Part shown: positions 61,901-64,000 of the stretch, piece after piece
Layout of the letters: each line of letters opens with the position of its first letter
Numbering within the stretch: position 1 is the first letter of the stretch
NCBI RefSeq assembly: GCF_015706575.1
Contig: NW_024037056.1
Span: 5,221,176-5,285,175 of the forward strand
Length of the DNA stretch: 64,000 nt
Direction of reading: 5' to 3'
DNA from: Patiria miniata
Lineage: Eukaryota; Echinodermata; Asteroidea; Valvatida; Asterinidae
The notes under the pieces: generated by a model
Seen by the model: the letters and a program-made list of their open reading frames with translations, nothing else
Told to the model about the DNA's origin: nothing
The model's database searches: none
Translations under genes and position numbers: made by a program

Positions 61901-64000
61901 GTTGTAGCCTGACTAACTAGCTCACCATACATGTCAAAAAAATTAGGAATTTTTAATAACAAGATACCGTCAAGGCGAGATATAGCATATAAACAAACCA
62001 CGGAGTGAAACCCGCTGACAGCTTACTCTATGGCAATTTACACACAGAAACAAACTGAGGCAAAATATTCTTGCTTATGTCCCATTTTCTCCACTAGTAT
62101 TGGGTCTACGGACTTCAAACTTGTTGGACGTTGTAGCCTGACTAACTAGCTCTCCATACATGTCAAAAAAATCAGGAATATTTCATAACAAGATACTGTC
62201 AAGACGAGATATAGCATAAAACAAACCACGGAGTGAAGCCTGCAGACAGCCTACTCTATGGCAATTTACACACAGAAACAAACTCGGGCAAAATATTCTT
62301 GCTTATGTCCCATTTTCTCCACGAGTATTGGGTCTACGGACTTCAAACTTGTTGGTCGTTGTAGCCTGACTAACTAGCTCTCCATATATGTCAAAAAAAT
62401 TAGGAATATTTCATCACAAGATACCGTCAAGGCGAGATATATCATGTAAACAAACCACGGAGTGAAGCCCGCTGACAGCCTACTCTATGGCAATTTACAC
62501 ACAGAAACAAACTCGGGCAAAATATTCTTGCTTATGTCCCATTTACTCCACGAGTATTGGGTCTACGGACTTCAAACTTGTTGGACGTTGTAGCCTGACT
62601 AACTAGCTCTCCATACATGTCAAAAAAATCAGGAATTTTTCATAACAACATACGCTCAAGACGAGATATAGCATAAAACAAACCACGGAGTGAAACCCGC
62701 TGACAGCCTACTCTATGGCAATTTACACACAGAAACAAACTCGGGCAAAATATTCTTGCTTATGTCCCATTTTCTCCACGAGTATTGGGTCTACGGACTT
62801 CAAACTTGTTGGACGTTGTAGCCTGACTAACTAGCTCTCCATATATGTCAACAAAATTAGGAATTTTTTATAACAAGATACCGTCAAGGCGAGATATAGC
62901 ATGTAAACAAACCACGGAGTGAAGCCCGCTGACAGCCTACTCTATGGCAATTTACACACAGAAACAAACTGAGGCAAAATATTCTTGCTTATGTCCCATT
63001 TTCTCCACGAGTATTGGGTCTACGGACTTCAAACTTGTTGGACGTTGTAGCCTGACTAACAAGCTCTCCATACATGTCAAAAAAATCAGGAATATTTCAT
63101 AACAAGATACTGTCAAGACGAGATAAAGCATAAAACAAACCACGGAGTGAAGCCTGCAGACAGCCTACTCTATGGCAATTTACACACAGAAACAAACTCG
63201 GGCAAAATATTCTTGCCTATGTCCCATTTTCTCCACGAGTATTGGGTCTACGGACTTCAAACTTGTTGGACGTTGTAGCCTGACTAACTAGCTCTCCATA
63301 CATGTCAAAAAAATCAGGAATATTTCATAACAAGATACTGTCAAGCCGAGATAAAGCATAAAACAAACCACGGAGTGAAGCCTGCAGACGGCCTACTCTA
63401 TGCCAATTTACACACAGAAACAAACTCGGGCAAAATATTCTTGCTTATGTCCCATTTTCTCCACGAGTATTGGGTCTACGGACTTCAAACTTGTTGGTCG
63501 TTGTAGCCTGACTAACTAGCTCTCCATATATGTCAAAAAAGTTAGGAATTTTTCATAACAAGATACCGTCAAGGCGAGATATAGCATGTAAACAAACCAC
63601 GGAGTGAAGCCCGCTGACAGCCTACTCTATGGCAATTTACACACAGAAACAAACTCGGGCAAAATATTCTTGCTTATGTCCCATTTTCTCCACGAGTATT
63701 GGGTCTACGGACTTCAAACTTGTTGGACGTTGTAGCCTGACTAACTAGCTCTCCATATATGTCAAAAAAATTAGGAATTTTTTATAACAAGATACCGTCA
63801 AGGCGAGATATAGCATGTAAACAAACCACGGAGTGAAGCCCGCTGACAGCCTACTCTATGGCAATTTACACACAGAAACAAACTCGGGCAAAATATTCTT
63901 GCTTATGTCCCATTTTCTCCACGAGTATTGGGTCTACGGACTTCAAACTTGTTGGACGTTGTAGCCTGACTAACTAGCTCTCCATACATGTCAAAAAAAT
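46939..64000. repeat. Satellite array, about 229-bp monomer, about 74 copies
   Basis: The landmark CCCGCTGACAGCCTACTC recurs at 46939, 47168, 47401, 47630, 47861, 48092, 48318 and on to the window end. Spacing is 226-233 bp. Monomers differ mainly at a few sites: CCACGAG/CCACTAG, AAGACGAG/AAGGCGAG, GCATAAAAC/GCATGTAAAC, CTCGGGC/CTGAGGC and the run before AGGAATTTT. Copies to about 58 kb are very uniform, and the last 5 kb are more varied. The period is not divisible by three and no lasting open frame runs through it. It extends beyond the window. Confidence 0.97.

Noticed and set aside
59198-62001. 72-95 codon frames (MYGELVSQATTSNK...) in the satellite
   Set aside because: They repeat because the monomer repeats. 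The period breaks the frame within one to one and a half units.
46939-64000. CRISPR-like regular repeat
   Set aside because: No unique spacers. The whole 229-bp unit repeats, and the context is eukaryotic.

Overview
The window is animal nuclear DNA from an unplaced, probably marine invertebrate. The genes are split by many GT-AG introns, the DNA is AT-rich with islands of short transposons, and there is a long satellite. The frequent words TACATGTA and TAGGCCTA and the style of the repeats lean towards an echinoderm, hemichordate or similar deuterostome, but I cannot fix the taxon. There are two assembly gaps (1-82 and 46439-46938).

The main content is one very large DNA transposon at 2939-41199 (about 38.3 kb). 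Its ends are near-identical terminal inverted repeats: 126 bp with 4 mismatches, followed inward by a second matching block. It is flanked by a 7-bp direct repeat, GTATAGG. Two multi-exon genes lie inside it, both on the + strand. The first (coding exons 6452-19941) is a Kyakuja-Dileera-Zisupton (KDZ) transposase with a CxC2-type cysteine cluster, the LWPASP and CPAC blocks and a D/D/E catalytic set. The second (coding exons 26942-35839) encodes about 429 residues that combine a homeodomain, an HMG-box-like segment and a C-terminal chromodomain, with an exon triplicated in tandem. I know of no described animal element with this pairing, so the whole looks like a giant KDZ element carrying its own chromatin-reading DNA-binding protein.

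The introns and spacers of the giant element are full of smaller non-autonomous elements: several MITE families with AGGCCAAAA-type ends, long hairpin elements, a 145-bp tandem array, and a roughly 1.1-kb element with 185-bp inverted ends. One MITE copy in transposase intron 1 carries an 84-bp copy of transposase exon 3.

Flanks: 83-2938 is AT-rich with a possible LINE tail. 41207-46438 holds a decayed LINE reverse-transcriptase fragment, a tRNA-like SINE head, MITEs and perfect hairpins. From 46939 to the window end is a satellite array of about 74 monomers of about 229 bp, with signs of a three-monomer higher-order unit and an eight-monomer block duplication.
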